DNA of 64,000 nt from Bisporella sp. PMI_857. Taxonomy: Eukaryota > Ascomycota > Leotiomycetes > Helotiales > Helotiaceae. Location of the stretch: NCBI GenBank assembly GCA_021307315.1, contig JAJSPD010000066.1, positions 1 to 64,000 of the forward strand, written 5' to 3'. Numbering within the stretch: position 1 is the stretch's first letter; each line of letters begins with the position of its first letter. The notes under the pieces were generated by a model. The model saw only the letters and a list, made by a program, of their open reading frames with translations. It did no database searches and was not told where the DNA came from. Positions 19,983 through 33,238 of this stretch are shown in pieces. Both the position numbers and the translations under genes were made by a program.

Positions 19983-21873
19983 TGCAATTCCAGAGTCTCG
20001 ACATGGGTTTGGAACAAAGTATGAAGTTTACTTGCACGATGTTAATGGCATGTGTGAATTACGTTGGAGCATAGCAAAGAGAATTCACAGGAATAAATTC
20101 ACGATATTCTTCGGGGCACTCCTGTAATATAGCTGGATACCCACGTGAATTGGATGACTGGGGATTGGTGATTGTGCCGCTCGCTTAGCTGAGTTGCTGC
20201 CAATCTGTGTGGTGTATTGCCAAGAATGGTGGGTATCATGTCTGCCACTAACTTCCAAGCACATCAACTACATTATAAGCACGGCACAAAGTTGAACTAC
20301 CCCATACGGTGAATACGGTGCAACAAGGCCACAAACATGGACCGAATAGGTGCCCAAGGATAGTGGCACTTGTTGGAATAGATCTCTAGCGATGAATCTT
20401 CTCCTCAATGTGACCTGGATGCAATGATCACTGAAGCCTTGAGCTGCGGAGCGCATGCATTGCGGCATGATAATTGGTTCATGAAATTAAAATGCCCTCG
20501 TTCCCCATCACGGGCCTTTGCGGTAGCTGAACTGGGGAAGCGCGGGCTAATAGAAAGGTTCTATTATGAGAATACTAAACTAAGGTGGAAAAGGTTGAGG
20601 ATCGAAAGAATCCAGGTAAGTAGATCTTTGTGGATCACGTGCCTAGGCAAGCGAGAGCATGGATGTGATACTTCCACAAGGTTAGATGCTTTGATATGCG
20701 AGGTGAGAGATACTGACGAGGCTATGCGCGGAGCCTAAATCGTTCTTTTTTAAAACCCAAAAAGTGGAGAGCTAGATTTAAACCCTAATTCTAAGAATAG
20801 ACATCACGTGGCTAGGCCCTTATAATTCTATTGCAAATACCTTAAGTGAGTTGAGCACGAAGCTCCTATCAAAGGTTGTCAGGCTCTTGAACTAGAAGCG
20901 ATATCATTAGTTCATAAGAATGATCTTCTAGATCCCCACTTCTCCCACGCATGTGATCTCGCCTAAGAGACAGCGCAAATACAGGTGCAGAGAATAGCAC
21001 AGATATTTAATTCGCATCCAAACGGGATCCCTATGCTATGACGTATCTGGAGGCAAGTGCTGGCCCCTTTCTTCGCCTTCTGGATGCCAACTTGGCACTC
21101 GCGCTAGTGCTAATTTACGCTCTCGATCTCACGTGATTATACTATTTGCCTACAGGACGACGTATGTGGCTAGATAACGGGAAGATTGGGTGCGAGTCTC
21201 AGTCTTGTCATTTAGCCACTCCTGTTGTCTAGCTGCACTTGTCATCCAAAAGGCGTGTAGAAACCAGGTGGCATGTAAAAGCCAGCGGGTGTGCACAGAC
21301 CAAACGGTGCGTATACGCTTTGTAGATGGGATGATCCCAGAATGGTCTTTATCTAAGATGATTCCGATTAGCTTCAACGTTTCTACTCTACGACGGATGC
21401 TCTCAGGGAATGGTTCCAATTTAACATTATAAAGCATAAAAACAGCCGTGGTGATAAGACCTTAGCAACGGTGCCCAAGCTTTGAAATATTTGATACGAC
21501 AAGTGAGAATTCGATTTTGCCTGCTGCAAGAGATGCAGATTTATTGCTAATTTCGAAAAAAGCGTTTTTTTTAAACATTTTATATATATTTTCGCTTATT
21601 ATACTTGCAATACAATTATTATTTTAAATAATTGTTAATTACTTTCGGACAATATTTACATCAAAATGTCCAATTCAAAAAATCAATCGTTCCCTGTCTA
21701 AACGCTCCAGCTCAAATATCCAATCCTGTCAATAAAGCCTTGTTCATAGCCTCCAATTCATTAGAGGACGATAAGCGCACTCCTCTACTTGCTTCTTCCG
21801 CCTATCCAGAGAGTCTTCTTTTCGTTCTCCAATTCACATATATCTGCACATACATATATGCTGCTCCGACTTT
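19983..21873. other. Intergenic, 1.9 kb
   Basis: Upstream region of the HET gene and downstream region of the bZIP gene. Frames at 20424-20738 (+), 21150-21437 (-) and others have no domain and no splice support. The last 300 bp are very AT-rich. Confidence 0.35.
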
Positions 21874-24246
21874 TTAGTCGGCGCGTCTCTTGTCTAGCAT
21901 TGTCCCTCCCTCCACTTCCTCTGGAGGCCTGTCTGGTCGTGCATGCCTGCTTATATCTAGCGACGCGTTGTTTGCCATCCGTTCAAAGAGCCGTTCAAGC
22001 CACTCTCTTTCGGTGCTCTGTTCTTGAAAGGAGTAGTGTGCTACCCGAAGTGCGAACATTGACGCTAAGGCCCCAGAGCAACCTGGAGCAGAGAGAAAAT
22101 AGGCTGCACTGCGGCTGATACGGCATGCAAGATCATACACCTCGAGAGCCGAAATACGGTCCGGTCGCATGTCGATGCGAGCGAGTTGTATCAATGCAGC
22201 ATAATACAAGTTCAATGCTTGTGCAAGATGAATGTCGGGGTAGTATATGTTTGAGGCGACTACACGGCCGGGACCTTTCCTACAAGTGAATGGTGGTAGC
22301 TGGAAGTCTTCTCCCAACTTCGCCCACCATTGGTGCGGAAGTCCATCAGGCACACATGGAGGCACTTCCACCGGCTGGCCATTCATATAGGAGTCAGCCC
22401 GCAACTCCTTCCAATTCCGCAAACGGTATTCCATGTCTGCTACAGATCGCAAGAGTGCGGCATGTCGACTATTAGCCACTGTAGGCGACATGCGCCTAAC
22501 TCTCAAACCCTCTTCAATATCTTCGAACTCGGAGTAAAGTGTCGGAATATCAGCGACATGATCTAACAAGTGGTCTAGCAGGCTTTTTGAGGAGCTATCG
22601 AGAGACCAAGGCACTGTCTTCCACTCAGGCCTCGAGAGGAAGTTAGGAGTGCTTCGGCAGAGAGCGCTGATTATCTGCAATTTTCAGCGCGACTCAATCT
22701 AGAAGTCGCTGCAAAGGTCAGTACTTACACCATGCGGCCGAAAGAATAGGAACATATCGTGGGCGATTCCCGACGTAGTTTCATGGCTCCCACGAAACTC
22801 GAAGAGTCGTTCTGCCCCACGAATGTGATCTAACCAGCTTGTGGGGTTCGTGTAGTTGATAAACTGTTCGGAATAGCTGATTAGTTTACATGCTAATAGT
22901 TTAATTCTTGGATTACTAGGCTGATCGATCACGGTTACCTCATATAATGTCAATGATAGGACTGTTCCTAGTGTCTCCACTGACCCACCATCTTCCGAGT
23001 ACAAGGCCGTTTGCAACATAGCCAGGGCCTTTGCGTACATCTTCTGGCTTTCTAGTAAGAGACGGGACTCACTAGTAGCTTTTGCGACGTATGACGTGGC
23101 GATACAACGACAGGTAATATCAAGGATAGGGGAAGAAGCTCTTGTCTGCACAACACTAAGGAGCCACACGGAAAAATTATGCGGCTGGCCGCTCATCATC
23201 CGCCCAGGAAGCTCTGGAGCAAAGTTGTACAAGAACTTCTCTATGAAAGCGTCCTGATATATGTTCATATATTTGGGCTGCCTCAAGAGAGAGGAAGAAC
23301 TCTTCCCGCCATAGTTTGACCGGCGCCAAAAATAAGATTTATGGACAAGCTCTAGAGCTAAGGATTAGTTGTGATCTTAAGTCGTACTCTTATTAATAAT
23401 CTACTAGGCCAGTGCTTGGATGTTCATACCTTGGTCAGACCGGCGAATGCCTTTTGGTCCCTTTGCACGAGGCTTAAAAATGGTGTTAAAAAGTTCTTCA
23501 CGTCCTCTCTCACTTGGAGCCGCCACGTTGCCTAAGTCCATCCCCACCCGGATCCGACGCACATCGCTATCACCGGCCGCATTATGGCGAGACGCTCTCG
23601 TAGTAATTACATGCTCTCCTCTTGAGCCATGGGAAGAGTGTTCTAGTCTCTCTCTGGCAGCATGGTGCTGAAGGCTAACTGTAATGCGATCAGAGCCAGC
23701 TCTCTTGTCTTCAGCTCCTCGTACAGTCTCAATAGACGTGGATATTTGCTCCTTTACACATCGTTCTGGGCTCGATTCACCGTCAACAGAGTTAGTACTA
23801 TCAAGATCTTTCACGGATACCACGTTTTGTGCTAAGGATGAGATGGTCCCCACTATTGCCTGCAAGTCGTGAGTAAGTCCAGGAACTTGGCTAAGGACGC
23901 CACTTGCGAGGAATTCCTGTTGAAAGTTATGAAGGCATGTGTTCGCTCGTGAGATTGCTTCTGTCATATTCGACACTTCGTCCCGGAGCGATTTGATGGT
24001 GTTTTCTTTGCGAAGCCTGAAATTTCGTTGTGCTAGTCTTATTTGAGTGCGACGCTTCTGCTATTGATTAGTATCCGTACTAATTGGTGCTACTATTGCG
24101 AAGAAATCACTTGCATCAACTTGCGTCTCATCTATAGTATGAAGTCTTGGTCTCCTCTTATGTTTTCTCGAACTCTGGCTGTCACTGCCAAGCTTTTTCT
24201 TTTCGCTCATTCTTTGCGCGCCGTTTGTCACAAGTGCAGACTCCAT
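21874..24246 (-). CDS. bZIP transcription factor with a fungal TF regulatory domain, 729 aa
   Basis: Exons: 24246-24115, 24057-23430, 23357-22729 and 22674-21874. Introns are 57 nt (GC-AG type: GCAAGT...TACTAAT...AGCAG), 72 nt and 54 nt, and all phases close. Exons 1-2 join to give KRRPRLHTIDETQVD then KRRTQIRLAQRNFRLRKEN, the basic region of a known fungal bZIP type, followed by a weak zipper and ASGVLSQVPGL. From residue ~260 the sequence changes to a regulatory domain normally seen behind Zn2Cys6 clusters: FIEKFLYNFAPELPG, TSWLDHIRGAERLFEFRG, FFRPHG-IISALC. Two transcription-factor classes in one frame is unusual. It may be a genuine fusion or two gene remnants read together; the spliced frame is continuous. 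Confidence 0.7.
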
Positions 24247-25613
24247 AGGACTATCTCCGCTCGTAACAGTACGTGGAATAACTTTTGGCGGGTGACGTAA
24301 AAGCCCTCTGTTGTGGTGTCAAAAACTCAGTATTCTATCAAACTCTCCATGCCCGTTCGGTGGATAAGATGTTCCAGTCTATCTCGTAAGCATTGCTATA
24401 TAAGTCGTGAACATTCAAATAGCGGGATTGCTGCGTATTTATGGCCGATACGAGAAAGAGACAAATCATTCGAGGAGGTTCCTCGATCGAGTTGAAAGCG
24501 CCGTCAGCTGGGAATTGATCCGGTAACAGAAATATCAGCTTGCTCACTGAGCCTGACAGGCTTGCATTTGGATAAGGTCAGGGACGTCTTGAGAGAGCTA
24601 CATGAAGCGAGTGTTTGTGGAGGAAGTACTTCGTATATTTACTAGAATTTGTTGTTGGTAAAGTACTGGCTAGTTAATGTTCTGGCGATAGTTATCTAAT
24701 ACAATCGAGACCGATGCGGTCACACTCCTAAGGCATGGCTTAATAAATCTTTGCTGATTGCTGCTATCTTATTATCCGCAGCGGCACAATAATCGCAGGT
24801 TCCTTCTTCCCGCTAGTGGCGTCACACATCACAAGATTATTTGGTTTTGGTTGCATAACTGGCTGACTTCTGAGACAACAACCCCTAACCCGCGAGTGCT
24901 CAGCTGAGGCCTGGCGAGACAGAGTGGCTGTGGAAACGTTATGAGGCGGGCTTTGACAGTCATAAGTACTGCTAAAGAGCCATCACTTGTCCCATACGTT
25001 AAGCCATCACAAAAGAAAAGAATGATGCCCATCACAAAACCATTTACGGGGTTCGCCGAGGGATCGGCTGCAGTTTTTAATGTACGCATTTTTACCCCCC
25101 TGAAGCAACTACGCTAGCCAAAAAAAAAAAAAAAGGGGGGGGGGGGGTGGATACTTTTTGCACCCAACCGTATAGTAACAGGCCACAAGGAGATTTATAT
25201 AGATCTTCACTATGCTAAGTATAAATGTCGAGGACTCTGTCGTTGCTTTTTACATTCTATTTTGATGCTATCCTAGATACCATGTGCAAAGTCCAGCAAT
25301 ACTTCTGTCAGATTTAAAACGATCCCTGGTCTTTTGCTCAACATGGGGCGCTTTCCGATTGGTACTTATTTTTTGGGGGCACAGATCTCGTTTTCGGCCA
25401 CGGCCAATCAGCCTCAGATCGGTGCCACCCACACTAGCTTAGTCGGTATTTGCGCGGGCTAATATATGATAGATGATAGATGCTAGATGATAAATATGTT
25501 GATTCTTTGAATGGGCCTTAGCTCTCTTTTGCGCTCTCTTTCGCTCACCATATATAGCTATCGCAGGGAAGAGCATTTCGCGCCGAAATTTTCTTTCTTG
25601 CATTGTTTTAGCT
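24247..25613. other. Intergenic, 1.4 kb
   Basis: Promoter side of the bZIP gene. No supported gene. It contains an A15-G13 tract at 25120-25147. Confidence 0.35.
25120..25147 (+). repeat. A15-G13 purine tract
   Basis: Fifteen A followed directly by thirteen G. A shorter A/G tract occurs near 9486-9505 and its complement (C10 then A7) near 59096. Confidence 0.8.
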
Positions 25614-27659
25614 ATGGACGCGAATACTAACAGTATCACTAAGGGCGTCTTAGATACGACTATCGCAAAGGCATACACGGTATTTTTCTGTGCAGTGACA
25701 GTATGCGCGATGTTAGTGAATGTGAAGGATAAATTTTTACTGATCCGAAGGTATGACGCTCTACATCCATTAAGTAAGCATGTAGTTAACGTCAAATTGG
25801 TAGACTCTCTACTTGCAGGGAGACAAACACGAATCCAAGCCGTTTTCGAATCTCTTTCCCCAAATATATAGCCTTAGCCGCGGCCGTTCTCCGGGGGTTC
25901 TCTTATTATCCTTTAGTTTCTTTCCAAAATCTCACCCTGACTTTAGGCGGCTTTTTTATTATCTTGGCCAATATTAGCTTCGTTCTGATTCTTAGTTTCT
26001 AGAAGTTTTCAACAACCGACTTATCTGCCTCCAATCGGTTTAAAGACCTCAGCTTTCGCTTCGGCTGGATCTCCGCATGGCAACTCCCTGTCATTTTTCT
26101 CTTGTCTCAAAAACGCAGCCTTATTTGGTTCCTTACCGGCACCTGCCACGAGAAGCTGAACTACCTCCACCGCTGGGCCGCGCGGTGTCTTTTCCTCACT
26201 GTAACCTTGCACATGTCATACTGGTTTTGGCATTGGGCTCAGAACAACGAAATTGGGGGCAAATTCGGCTCAATTCCACCGCCCAGCGCGGGTTAGCCGC
26301 CTGGTGCGTCCTCCTATGGATTGTTATGAGTAGTTGTGCGCCAGTGCGGAACCGGAGATACGAATTCTTCATCGTGCAACACCTCGTGACTGGCGTCGCT
26401 TTCACGGTAATGGTGATGCTGCATATGTCATGGTACGCAAACATATACCTATGGTTCGTGTTATTGGTATACTTCCTGGACCTCCTGGGACGTGCTGGAT
26501 ATTTCTTGTATCATAACCTATCAATCTTCCACTCACAGTTAGAAAGATCTAGACAAAATTTAACTACGCACTTTCTTACATGCCACTCTCGCTTCACCCC
26601 TCTCCCAGCTGGTGCTGTACGAATTTCCATTTCGAACCCCCCATTCAGCTGGAACCCTGGCCAGCATGCATTTCTATATAACCACCATATGATCAACCTG
26701 CATTGCCGATCGCTCACCATAATATCTCTCCCTTCCGATAACAATCTATCCTTCCTCGTCTACACGCGCAGCCGTGTGGCAGGCGCGCTTCTCTACATAG
26801 AGTGCCATATACCACACTCTAGTGAAGGGTAGGAGACTGTGCCGATCCTCGTCGGTGGCCCTTATAGACGCCACCGCCCGCTTGAGCAGTTTAACAGGGT
26901 CATTCTCCTGGGTGGCGAAGATGGGGCCAGCTTTACAGTGCCACTATTGCAGGATTTGGAGAGGAGATGGGGACAGGGGAGAAAGATAGTAACGACGAAA
27001 GTGACATTTGTGTGGACGGTGAAGCAAAGGTGGCGTATAGCATGGTTTAAGGAGACCCTGCAGAATCTGGAGGCATACATGAAAGAAGAGCAACTCAACT
27101 TGTCGAGTAGCAGGGGCAGAAGCAGGTTTGAGGTATGCATGAGCATTTATGTTACAGCTGATTCGACGTACACCGAACTGGAGACGATCAGCAACAGTGG
27201 TAGAGCCCCAAATCATCCTCAGTGCGCCCTAGATGGGCATGCAGTGGTCATGGGAGTGGGAGTTACTGACGGGTTCAGCAATATTTCAGCTCTTGGAATG
27301 GGGGAAGGAGCCGAGACGGTCGTTGAACAAAGCGAGATGGGACCGCATGATCCATGCTCCACATCTACCACAACTACCACTATTACTAGTTCCCCATATT
27401 CTTACGCTGATAGCGATATAATCTTGTGTAGCTCTACCTCTGTTCCGGCAGCTTCTGTATCTTCTGTCCCTCCCGCAGCCTTGCCTCCCACAATATCTGC
27501 CTTACTGGCCACCCATCAATCCACGCCATTGTCAAAAGCGAACTCGATCAAACGCCTGAGGAGACAGCAGTGGTTGTATGTGGGCCGAGAGCTCTAGTAG
27601 GTATTACGAGAAGGGCTGTAGCAGGGTTAGGTAGTGAGAGAATGTGGAGGGGGCCGTGA
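25614..27659 (+). pseudogene. Ferric/cupric reductase (FRE, NOX-like) pseudogene
   Basis: Homology to fungal ferric reductases is spread over three frames. The transmembrane heme part has LTGTCHEKLNYLHRWAAR and TLHMSYWFWHW, then after a frameshift near 26270 LAAWCVLLWIV, YEFFIVQHLVTG and VMLHMSWYANIYLW. The FAD region reads NPGQHAFLY with the HPFTI motif degraded to CRSLTII before SLPSDNN. The NADPH region reads VPILVGGPY and VILLGGEDGASFTVPLL, and a C-terminal AVVVCGPRALV lies in a third frame and ends at a TGA at 27657. In-frame TAG codons at 26000 and 26830 and at least two frameshifts show it is dead. A living copy would reduce iron at the plasma membrane. The N-terminal limit is uncertain. 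Confidence 0.85.
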
Positions 27660-29488
27660 TGGGGTTAGTTTTTCGCGTTTTGGGTACTATGTGAATAGTT
27701 ACTAATAAATTGGATTAAATAGATCTATTTATATACGAAGAGAACCTAGGGGCTGGAGCGCCAGGAGGATAGCAAGAGGCCCACGATCTTCAGAGCTGCA
27801 AAAGCGACAATAATCTAGCGCTTATTAATTGGGACGTTTAGATCGACTTGTGTGTTCTCTGCTACCAGTTGGTCCCTGCTACAAGATGCTCCCTAGCATA
27901 TCGTTCGCCTCCTATACCTTCAATTACTACATGGTCATATAATTCAGCTGCTCGACGTACGTAGCCATCTTTTCACACCTCTCTTTGTGAGCTTGTGCTT
28001 CTGAAGAATAACACTCCCTTTTCGCAGTTTTGACGGCGGATTAGAGCACTGAAGGTAGCGAAGTTCATCTCCGTCGCCCACACATCCTTCTCATGCTTTT
28101 TGTTTTATCAAGTTCTCGTTCTTTGGTAGTGAGGGGGCCAGTTCTGCGAGGTGGAATTGGTTTGCTTCACCATACTGTCTCGGCCCTTTAGATATCCGTC
28201 ATTAGGGTCGACAGACTTATTGTGTTTGAGTCCTCACCGCCCTCTACCTCGCACTTCTGTTGAAGTCCTCTCGGCGACGGTCGCTAAGTTCACCTCAATT
28301 TCAATCAAACGGATTTGTCAAACTTATAAGCCGAGGAAAAAAAGAATAGTTGTTTTTTGTAATTTAATTTTCATAACAAGTTAAAGATTAGCGGTCGAAT
28401 AGTATGCATTTAGTGAAACTAAGTTCTAAAGAAATTGTCTTATCTGATATGTGTGGAGGTGGGGATATTAGAGAGTATATGATAACAAATACAAATATGG
28501 CAACCTGTTATCACGTGACAATGGCAAATATGTGGTAAAATCTGCTGACAATGTTGAAGGTACAGAAGGAAGGGATAGAAAGGAAGGCTCTAAACACCTA
28601 ATTATACCTTTCTTGATTATACAGCCGATGTCCGAACCGTCCAGTTACTACTGCAATGTACGTTTTAGACTTCGATTCACAAACTTAAATAGTACTATTA
28701 AGCTACTTATTTAGAGCTTTTCTATAAAACTAGATTTGGATCATTAGACCTAGCCCTTCTAGAAACTTCTATAACAGGTCCCCAACAGCTTTCCAACGCA
28801 TGAAACATGGAAGTTGTAAGCTGGTTAAGTTGTAGTAACCATGGTGCACGATTCAAAAACACTTTGATATCTCGCCTCCCTAGCATTTTGAAGGGAGAAT
28901 GGGGAGGGATGGAACGAGCAGTGCAGCGAGTAGTGCCACAGATTTGATCCCAAAAATAAACCTCCAGAAGGCCAAGGCATTTGCCTTGAGCACCTTTTTT
29001 TATGCACTATTCTTCCATTATAATGTTTATTGGAATATTTTACGAGATTCTTCACCTAACACTTCAAAACATTCCTCAAGCGGGTATTCCAACCACGATT
29101 GTGCCCTTAAATGTTTTTCCTTTGATTATAGCTGCAATTAATGCATGTTTAATTTGACGGCGATTAGCGCGGAAGCTATAAAAGTGGTGGAGCGGTGATC
29201 TCGCTCAAGGGCCCCGAAGGACCTCGATTGGGCTAGACAGGCGGTCTGAGTTGCGTCCACTTGAGGTATAAGCCTTGAACCGAAGAACTAACACAATAGG
29301 GAGATTTATACCTTAGAAGAGAGTGATTTTGTCGGTTTTAACAAAGATGTTTTATATGTTATAAAGCAGTACCGTAATAACAAGGTTCCACGCAAGCATA
29401 GCCAGGTTCTGGGAGGTTATAAAAACATATCGTCACTTAACCAAAACCAAGGGAAGGTGTCCCCCTTACAGGATCAATTATTATATTG
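27660..29488. other. Intergenic, 1.8 kb
   Basis: Only short frames without domain or splice support. Very AT-rich around 28320-28500. Confidence 0.35.
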
Positions 29489-30368
29489 CTAAAATAATTT
29501 CACTACCACTAAAACACCTATTAGCATCAAAACTCTCCATCCAAACTTGTCCGTAGCTGGCCTAACTCCCGTGTTGCCTGCAGGGGGTGTCGCAGTTGGT
29601 CCGCTATCCGCAATTGTTGCGCTGGTAAGGCCGAGCGTAGTCGGTTGGAGGGACGTACTGCTTCCGGGACTGCTGAGAGAGCTACTGGTGAATCCGTTGC
29701 TTGATTGCTTGATGATGAAAGTCCCGCTGGACACATACCAAGACGAATTTTCAGATGGCAACAAAAAGTCATGCGGCTGCTGAATATAGATGGCCAAATA
29801 ATAATAAAATTCTCCTGAAAGGGTACTATACGGAAGGCTCGAAACTACGTTCCACACTATTCTCCTCCCATGCAAGTCAGCAAATAACACTAATCGCATA
29901 GCTACCCCCCTTCACCTTCGTTAAGTAGGAAAAACGATGAGACGAACCATAACTTCCATTATTCGGCACGCTAGTCGCTATCTTTGCGCACTTTGAATTA
30001 ACGAGCCAGCCATCACAGGAAACCGGTACCGTAGGATTTGTGATGTTGCCGCTCACTCCAAAGCTACTCGCCCAGGTCCATTCGTCGTTATCCCAAAGCT
30101 CAATTGAAATGCTGCCCAATATGTCTGGTGGCACCCATTGAATTGTATAAGGTGAGTCGTATGCTACGATCTCGTCCCGGGTGGGATGAAGGACGCTGCT
30201 ACTACCTGTGACTTGGGAGCCGGAAGCCGAAGAAGACGCCTTGGGTGTCGATATCGTAGGGGATGTCAAGGTGGGCAGTGTTGTTGTTGCAGCAGACAGG
30301 GTGCCTAAGAGGACAGGAACCAGGGTAAGAGCTATTTGAATCATAGAAGCTATGTTGTGTAGCCCCAT
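29489..30368 (-). pseudogene. Secreted GPI-anchored Ser/Thr-rich protein (Kre9/Knh1-like domain), frameshifted
   Basis: The N-terminus has a signal peptide (MIQIALTLVPVLLGTLSAA) and a Ser/Thr linker. The domain follows with YDSPYTIQWVPPDILGSISIELWD and CDGWLVNSKCAKIATSVPNNGSY, the pattern of fungal cell-wall proteins of the Kre9/Knh1-like family. The C-terminal half is in a different frame: ADLHGRRIVWNV, FYYYLAIYIQQPHDFLL, a Ser/Thr/Pro stretch and a GPI signal ending VLMLIGVLVVVKLF. Between the halves the expected residues (WFVSS...LLNEGEGG) sit in the third frame. At least three small indels are needed (near 29945, at the C6 run 29905-29910, and near 29885). Either it is a young pseudogene or the assembly has homopolymer errors. 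Confidence 0.75.
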
Positions 30369-33238
30369 CTACCTTGAGAGGCTATGAGTAGTATTGTGGT
30401 TATGATTTTGCACGACTGGGTTTATGCGGCCCCTGCTCATTATATCTCCTCGACCGGTGCAATTCAGGTCGTGTCTTATGAACCTTATTTGGGTGGCTTG
30501 TGTCGTACTAGCTAGAAGCAGATTTGAGGTCTTTAATTTCGGAAAAGAACGATCCTGATCATCGATACTTGGAGGGTGAAGCGATTGGAGCTTATACGAC
30601 GAGTTATCGTCGAGAATTCCGTAAGATAAGGCTGACCAGAAATTTTGGGGAAGATTACTGGCTGCTCTGATGTTCCCGCTTTTCAAATTTTGTTTGGTGC
30701 CATGCCTTGCCGTGGTTAATATATATCGCACCACTCTGATGGGTTCTTTGCCAAGCGTATGGCTCCGCCTTGAACGGCACAGCCGCACGCCTTGTTTCCT
30801 CTAAGCATTGGTCTGTGCCGAATCCAAGGATGACCCTTGTCTGATTCATCAGAGCTTCGCTCACCACCTACCCCTAAGAATTTTGTATTTACTTCGGAAA
30901 AGGTCCAAATCGCATTGATCGATATATATAAAAGAGCAGCTATTTTCTTTAACAAAAGTTATCGAATTATTAACTTTTTACTTTGAAGCTTCATCTAACA
31001 ATGACCTAGATTAGCTATTTGACCCACGACGTAGCCCCATCCTCGCTAATGCCCCGCCTCCATATTCTAATAGCCCCCACGTGCCGAAGTCGACTCGGCC
31101 ACTGTATCCCAATGTTCTATTGCCAGCGACACCTCCTTGGTTACACTGAAGTTTAGGAAGGAAATCATGCATGCTATATATGGGACAGTTGTATTAGCTA
31201 GACTGAGAAATGGGAGATTGATGGTGGTTAGTCTGTTGATGGTGACATTGTACAACGGTGGAGCTGCGTAGGGTGGCGTCACGTCGATATCCAGTGGCTC
31301 TAGGAGATTTATGCAAATCCTAGCAATCTGGTATCGTATCAGCACCAGAGATTCACGAGCAAAGGGGGCCGAGGAGGATCAGCTGTTAGAAGTCATACAG
31401 AGGCGGATATTCATGCAGCAGCAATCACGCGTCCAGAAAGAGTCGCAAAAGGATCAGGGACACTGGGAGATTCATATAATCCTGGTAGGCAGAATCACAT
31501 CAGCGGCAGATTTGCGCCGACATAAGGGGTGAGGAGTTGCTGGTATCATTTCTGTGGCTGATGTTATTTATGCAAAGGTTTAGAATACCTTAGAGGATAG
31601 GGCTCTGCCATCGCTCGGCCTCCTTTTCTCTTCGTATTAAGTGAGGGTAACCTGAGCCTTGTATATTTCCTTTGTTGATATAATATCGCTGCTGTATGAA
31701 TTTACTATGGTGAAAGGATATATAAATACACCCCTGGGGTTGGCGGGAAGGCTCAAATTAGGGAATCTAAAACACCACAGCGCACTTAAGTTAGTTATTT
31801 GGGATTGTTACCCATTTTCGTCTCTAATTTTCAATCTGTCCTGGAGTTGTGACAGCACAGAAAACTTTCCACGCGTGATATTTCCATCACACCAATATTC
31901 ACTAATGTAATTAACTTCGTAGAAACTCTCACCGCAATCACTACATATTCCAAGATCATCAGCTATTGGGAACGCGACTGAGTGCTATATGTTAGCGCCG
32001 GACCACTATCCAAGTTTTGCCGGGGTTCGGCTCACTGGAATAAATATCCAGCATAACTATACAGTTCTGCTATATCTTCTTGTGTTTGACTAGCTTAAGG
32101 AAACAAAATATCTTCTACTTCTCCGGTATTGTAGTAGAACGGCTCGGTATATTGTAAATTCGTTTCCGGTTTACATATAATTATATCCGATGCGAGAGTC
32201 TTAGTTGGCGGGGATGTTATAGGGGCATGTTTGATGCTTACTTTCAGAGGCCTTATTGAAGATTCACTTGCCTCATTACTATCATGCATTCCAGCATTAA
32301 TGCCTGCAGGCATCGTACCTGGGCTGCCTATGCTGTCGTTATATTCAGTTGATATATTGCTTTTATGTCTAGGCTGAAGGCAATGAAGGTTGAGAGTTTG
32401 TGGATTGCCAATTAACCGTTGGGGATTAGTCTTTAGATAAGAGGATTCATCTTACAGCCTCTCTGGAAGAATAAGGCTCAAATTGAATGCACGGCGAGGA
32501 GGAGGGGTCTTGAAGAAATGAAAAGAATGGGCGGTAAGCCGGATTAATTCATCGAAAGGGAATATTGTCGGAGGCAGATAGCCCAAGAAAATGGGAGACT
32601 GAAGTAAGAATGCCACTCAAACTTCTTATTACACTGCCATTGCACCAGTTCCATGGACTTGGGCACCCAAAAGAAGAAGGGGGAGGGGAAGGTGGATCGC
32701 GGCCCCAGCAGGCCTCTTTTGATAAGGTACAGGTAGCCCAAACCTTAAGTAGAGTTCGAACTTTGGTTAACCTACATTAGCTCAAACTTTATCTCGAGTG
32801 CTACACGTGAGTCGGCCTAACCCCAGCCCCGTTTCTTTTACGCTAGGTGTCCGGAAGGCTAGCCCAATTAGGACAAGCCTAGCTTCATGGGGAGGCGGAT
32901 TAATTTACAGTTTTCTGCTTCTCTTCTAAATACTCTTAGTATTCTGCATATCATTGCTTAGGGCCTTTGCCAAAGGTTGAAAAGTGTGGATTGATCTGAT
33001 TTTAGTTACTTCGGCGTTAGTAAGTTGCTATCTTGTCTACACCTTAAGCGGGGATACTAGCGATATCCCAAAAGCGGCGTTTTAATGCCTCACAACCCTG
33101 ACCCTGTTGTACAAACCCTAAATAGCTTAAGGCTTTATATGAGTAACGATTTTTATCATCACTCGGCCCCCACGAACATTATCATTTGTCAAAAGAAAAT
33201 ACCTCCATTTTTCCTTCAAAGGGAAGGATTTGTATGAC
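30369..33238. other. Intergenic, 2.9 kb, probably decayed sequence
   Basis: The minus-strand frame 31067-31345 reads protein-like (ICINLLEPLDIDV, SFLNFSVTKEVSLAIEHWDT) but I do not recognise it. The rest has no support. A short element at 32853-32895 resembles one near 36540. Confidence 0.3.
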
